From the NCBI RefSeq assembly GCF_029633865.1, contig NC_079214.1, forward strand, positions 25,582,873-25,646,872: 64,000 nt of DNA, written 5' to 3'. A program made the translations under genes and the position numbers. Each line of letters begins with the position of its first letter. Position 1 is the stretch's first letter. This DNA comes from Lampris incognitus. Lineage: Eukaryota > Chordata > Actinopteri > Lampriformes > Lampridae. This document shows, one piece after another, positions 61,001-64,000 of the stretch. Under the pieces are notes generated by a model. The model did no database searches. It was not told the origin of the DNA and saw only the letters and a program-made list of their open reading frames with translations.

Positions 61001-61540
61001 GGCATGGACAGCAGTACTCTTCCCATCTGTCTCATTGGGGTGCTTGATGATGTCTATCTTTAAAGGGAGCTAAACAAGAAATAATTGATATGGTCAAGAG
61101 AGTTTAATTTTAACTTCCAGAAGTCCGGAGCAAAAAAGTTGCAATGTGCACAGTTTCATAAGATATACATCAAGCTTTCAATTTCTTCAATTTTTAAAAA
61201 GATGATTAAAGTATTACTGCTACTACAAGGGTACAGACTTTTCTTTTGAGAGCAATCAAGTGAATCCTAAACTATTACTGACCTTGATTGAGGGGATTTC
61301 TTCCTGGCTGACACCAACTAATGAACAGCATGTGTAGCAGAAAAACATCCTTGATCCTCCACATTTTGAGCACTTCAACCTGCCCCTTTGCTGTGCTTTC
61401 TCTAGTACTACATGTGATGCCAATTTCAGACCCTGGAGAGGTTGTTCTACAAGCTCATTCATTTCCGATGAATCACTAGAGATTGTTTTTTTGCCAGGAC
61501 AACTGGGATGGAGATGCCGTTCTGGATCCAGACTGTCCAT
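56964..61540 (-). CDS. dtwd1: DTWD1, tRNA-uridine aminocarboxypropyltransferase 1, complete coding region, 4 exons
   Basis: Transfers the 3-amino-3-carboxypropyl group from S-adenosylmethionine to uridine in the D-loop of cytosolic tRNAs (acp3U at position 20). Coding exons (minus): 61540-61283, 61069-60932, 57607-57322, 57193-56964; they join in frame to 303 residues (human 304). Zinc-binding-type cysteines C57, C60, C68 and C71 lie in [17 protein letters not shown]. The family motif DSTW is at 211-214 within [20 protein letters not shown], followed by [20 protein letters not shown]. Residues 155-200 form a charged, low-complexity insert with a basic PKRLKRE patch, a possible nuclear signal. 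Intron 2 (3.3 kb) holds AT repeats and the terminal-repeat element at 58238. A minus-strand AATAAA lies at 56749-56744. Convergent with nnt. Confidence 0.95.
57700..58237. repeat. AT-rich region with repeated 'aggaaaaaac' hairpins and (TA)n
   Basis: The word tgtaggaaaaaa and its complement recur several times in both directions (57895, 57947, 58170, 58211), around a pure TA tract at 58043-58083 and a gtatagcc palindrome near 58115. It looks like a decayed inverted-repeat array, possibly the target of the next element. Confidence 0.6.
58238..58642 (+). mobile_element. Small terminal-repeat retroelement (TRIM-like) with tRNA-like LTRs, fossil
   Basis: Two direct repeats, 58238-58374 (137 bp) and 58492-58642 (151 bp), share a TG-start-like and CA end and are roughly 12% diverged. 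The first is followed at once by ttggtgtcagaagtgggat, which resembles gypsy-type primer-binding sites. The second is preceded by the purine-rich gaaggaaggtgg. The 117-bp interior has no coding frame. Each repeat carries a tRNA-like A-box (58548-58558 in the second, tagtcgactgg) and B-box (58591-58601, ggtttgcgtcc), 43 bp apart as in a tRNA. It is an old, non-coding copy; two tandem tRNA-SINE heads are the alternative. Confidence 0.55.
58740..60931. other. dtwd1 intron 2, remainder, nothing recognised
   Basis: No exon, RNA gene or clear transposon end was found on either strand. A few reading frames of 60-120 residues have no recognisable motif and are probably chance. Confidence 0.45.
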
Positions 61541-62690
61541 GTCCCCCTTTTAAGATGGTGGTACACCAGTGCAGGAGGAATTAGTTAGAACACACGGGTC
61601 AAACTTTGAAAGCTGTAAGAAAACAACAACACGTGTTATGTGCTGAAACTGTATGTTAAAACCAATAGTTCTTATTTTCAAGGGTTGCTGCGGTCAGTAA
61701 CGCCAAAGGCAGGACGTTAACAGAGGTCTGAGACCGCATGACAGAAGATTCAACCCCATGTGATCTCGACTAGTTTGTTCACTAACGCTACACATTAATC
61801 ATAAGTGTTTTGCTGAGACAGCACAGCAGACTCGCAGGAATCTGACATAAGTTGACAAAGACATTAGCGACACTCAGACAACTGCGAGAATGGGTTTACA
61901 TTTATCCGAATCAGAAACACTTTTTCATTTCATGCACTTGCGAAGATGAAATGAAACGAAATATCGTTTTCCCCAGCCCACAACAGTGCAACTGTTCTGT
62001 GCACCTGTAGTGTGTTCTTGTTACCTTCTAGCAAGTAGTCAAAATGTGCTAACGCGCTGGGGGGATTGAATGAGTTGGTAACGCTCAGTGCGTCTGTCTA
62101 CTATTCAGTCAATGTATTTTATGTATTTATTCGTATTTTGTGTATGGAGTATAAATCACTTTGTAACTGTATGTTTTTAAAAGTGCTATATAAATAAAAT
62201 TTTGCTTGCTCGCTTACTACGAGTATGAATGAAGGTTACGTGCAACCCCAAATTCTCCTCTGAGAAGACAAGAAAACCCGTAGTAATTATTTCGCCAGCT
62301 ACTCACGTCTCCCTAGTACTTACGTCATTTCATTTCGCTTGACTTGTTCATTTGAAGCGTGGAAGTTAATAAGTTAGCTGTTAACTGCTAGCCCCATCAG
62401 AAATGGTCTGGCATGCTTTCACTGTTAGCTAACATTAGCCTGCAATGTGCTCCACCGCACACCAACGTTAGCCTCTACCATAAAGCCCTAGTGTAACACT
62501 GGCCGCCATGGGCACGACTAAATTAGTGTTAAATAGCTTGGATGACGTTTTGTAACTCGCTACTTACTTCACAACCATCGCGAAATTATTCAATAGAAAA
62601 CCATGGCGTCACAAAACATTAAAGCAGGATATACGTCTTCTTCTACGCCGGAAGTACAGCCCCAAGCGTTCCAACCCGTTGCTTAGCAAC
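61541..62690 (-). promoter_or_regulatory. dtwd1 5' region with ETS site and RFX X-box
   Basis: CCGGAAGT at 62648-62655 is a consensus ETS site, and GTTGCTTAGCAAC at 62678-62690 is a perfectly symmetric X-box-like RFX site. A LINE 3' tail with the 'ctatataaataaaattttg' end lies at about 62110-62215. The transcription start is probably near 62500-62640, with a 5'UTR intron ending near 61625. Confidence 0.5.
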
Positions 62691-64000
62691 ACACATAAAC
62701 TCATGGAAGAGGTCCTTTATCACTAGTTCATCTCGAAGATTTTTGATCAGAGAAAATGAACAACGCTCAGAAAAAAAAGGCACAAGAAAGAAGACTTAAT
62801 TGATAGTGATGAAAAAATATCAAACATCAGCGACTGGTAACGTTTTAAGGCATCTTAGCTAACCAATGCTATAGCTTGAACTTGATATTTGCAATGCCTG
62901 ATCTGAATGTTAAGTTAGGTTTAATTTTGCTAATGTGTATCTATGTAGGTTTAAAGTAGAGAGAGTGAGGAAAGGAAACTTGGCTAACGATAACTGGGTT
63001 GAAAAGCTTCTCCCGGGTTAATGGTCCCGGGTCAAACGTGGAGAAGAGGGTTAACGATACACTTGGTTAAATTTACGCTGTGTAAAAAGCATGAACGGTA
63101 CTAAATCAACCGTGGACAAATAAAAGTAGGGTGTAATTATCAGGATATCTACATCCCTTTTGGATTTTTTTGTTGTTATTCTTATTAGTACAAGAAAAAC
63201 GTAACCCCTATGTGACCAGTGTCCAAAGTAGTTCAACAACCACCCAGTTGTCTTTTTTAATTTTTACATTTTCACATTTTTTGGGATTACATATTTATGG
63301 TAAAATAATTTCAAATTAAGATTCAGCTGATTGGAAGTTGTAAGGGTGTCCTATTACAAAGGATTTTTTTTATAACAGTAATGAAAATGCTTTTTAGTGG
63401 AACTTGGAAAAAAAAATTGTAAATCAGAATAAGAATCATGATGATCACAATTAATTAGGGTGACCTACAGGCCACATCAGAAACAAGCTGCTGCAGCTGA
63501 ATTATTTTAACCCCCTCCCAATTTTTTCCCTTTACGATAAGAGGGCTTAAAATTGGAAAACAAAGGAAATATCTGTAAATAAGAAAGATGATGTTATCAA
63601 TGAGGATGGATGAGGTTTCTGGATCACATGAAAAACAAGTGACTTTAATTTTTTTTCTCACTGAAAAATATTTTTATGCTAACAGAAATTATGCGGTCTC
63701 CATTTTTTGTTTAAAAGTTTTAATACATTTATCCACACAATAGCTAGTATATATCCAATTCCAATATGCTTTTCCTTTTGTGGACTGCTCAGAGAACTTT
63801 CGTTATTGCCCTTCCTCATTTTGACCATTTGTTTTGCTGGCCTCTGTTTACAGTGTTAACATTCCACTTTGTATGCTATGCACGCTTATCTCATGTTTAC
63901 TGGAAATTTCAGAAGGAACTTTGAGCCATGGTGAATGTTTTTCTTTTTCTTTTTTAAATAATAATTGACACAGTGTTATGATACTGCTAATTCCTGAACA
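62691..64000. other. Right end, no gene recognised
   Basis: A possible non-coding first exon of a divergent plus-strand transcript could end at the donor-like gactg|gtaacg near 62837. The rest is AT-rich and empty. The neighbour expected from human synteny (FAM227B, divergent from DTWD1) could not be confirmed. Confidence 0.35.

Noticed and set aside
62603-62686. 27-codon ORF with a good start context (accATGG)
   Set aside because: It overlaps the ETS and X-box sites, has no homologue I know and is too short to separate from chance.

Overview
This is vertebrate DNA, most likely from a teleost fish. Four complete multi-exon host genes and the first two coding exons of a fifth have canonical GT-AG introns, and the window is packed with repeat families I know from fish genomes: Tc1, hAT, RTE/Rex-type and L2-type LINEs, Penelope-like elements, Ty3/gypsy and BEL/Pao fossils, tRNA-derived SINEs and MITEs. 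Products were recognised by recalled protein similarity; no database search was run. Species cannot be named.

Layout. 1-7.9 kb is a retroelement nest, apparently a long intron of bloc1s6 (pallidin), whose first two coding exons lie at 7899-8426 on the minus strand; the other exons are not in the window. Head-to-head with it, across a 1.26-kb divergent promoter with two CACGTGAC boxes and an ETS site, is slc30a4 (zinc transporter ZnT4, 7 coding exons, 9686-19240, plus). 20.7-25.4 kb is intergenic and full of repeats. spata5l1/AFG2B (AAA+ ATPase, 10 exons) runs on the minus strand from 34844 to 25383. Back-to-back with it, nnt (mitochondrial proton-translocating transhydrogenase, 21 coding exons) runs on the plus strand from 37757 to 54533. 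A broken Tc1 transposon (55138-56665) separates nnt from the convergent dtwd1 (tRNA acp3U modification enzyme, 4 coding exons, 61540-56964, minus). The right end holds the dtwd1 promoter, with an ETS site and an RFX-type X-box, and 1.3 kb with no recognised gene.

The genes do not form one pathway. bloc1s6, slc30a4, spata5l1 and dtwd1 lie near one another on human 15q21 (from memory), so this is an ancient synteny block, with nnt (human 5p12) as the outlier. bloc1s6 and slc30a4 both concern lysosome-related and secretory compartments, which fits their shared E-box promoter.

Most notable structures: (1) a 344-bp tandem triplication in nnt that copies the last 45 nt of exon 13 with its splice donor; (2) a small terminal-repeat element at 58238-58642 whose repeats carry a tRNA-like A-box/B-box pair; (3) a perfect 76-bp inverted duplication joining two hAT transposons in slc30a4; (4) a UG-repeat directly abutting an nnt 3' splice site; (5) a Tyr-to-Trp change in the NADP(H)-binding loop of nnt, created at an exon junction; (6) several nested transposons whose target-site duplications give the order of insertion.
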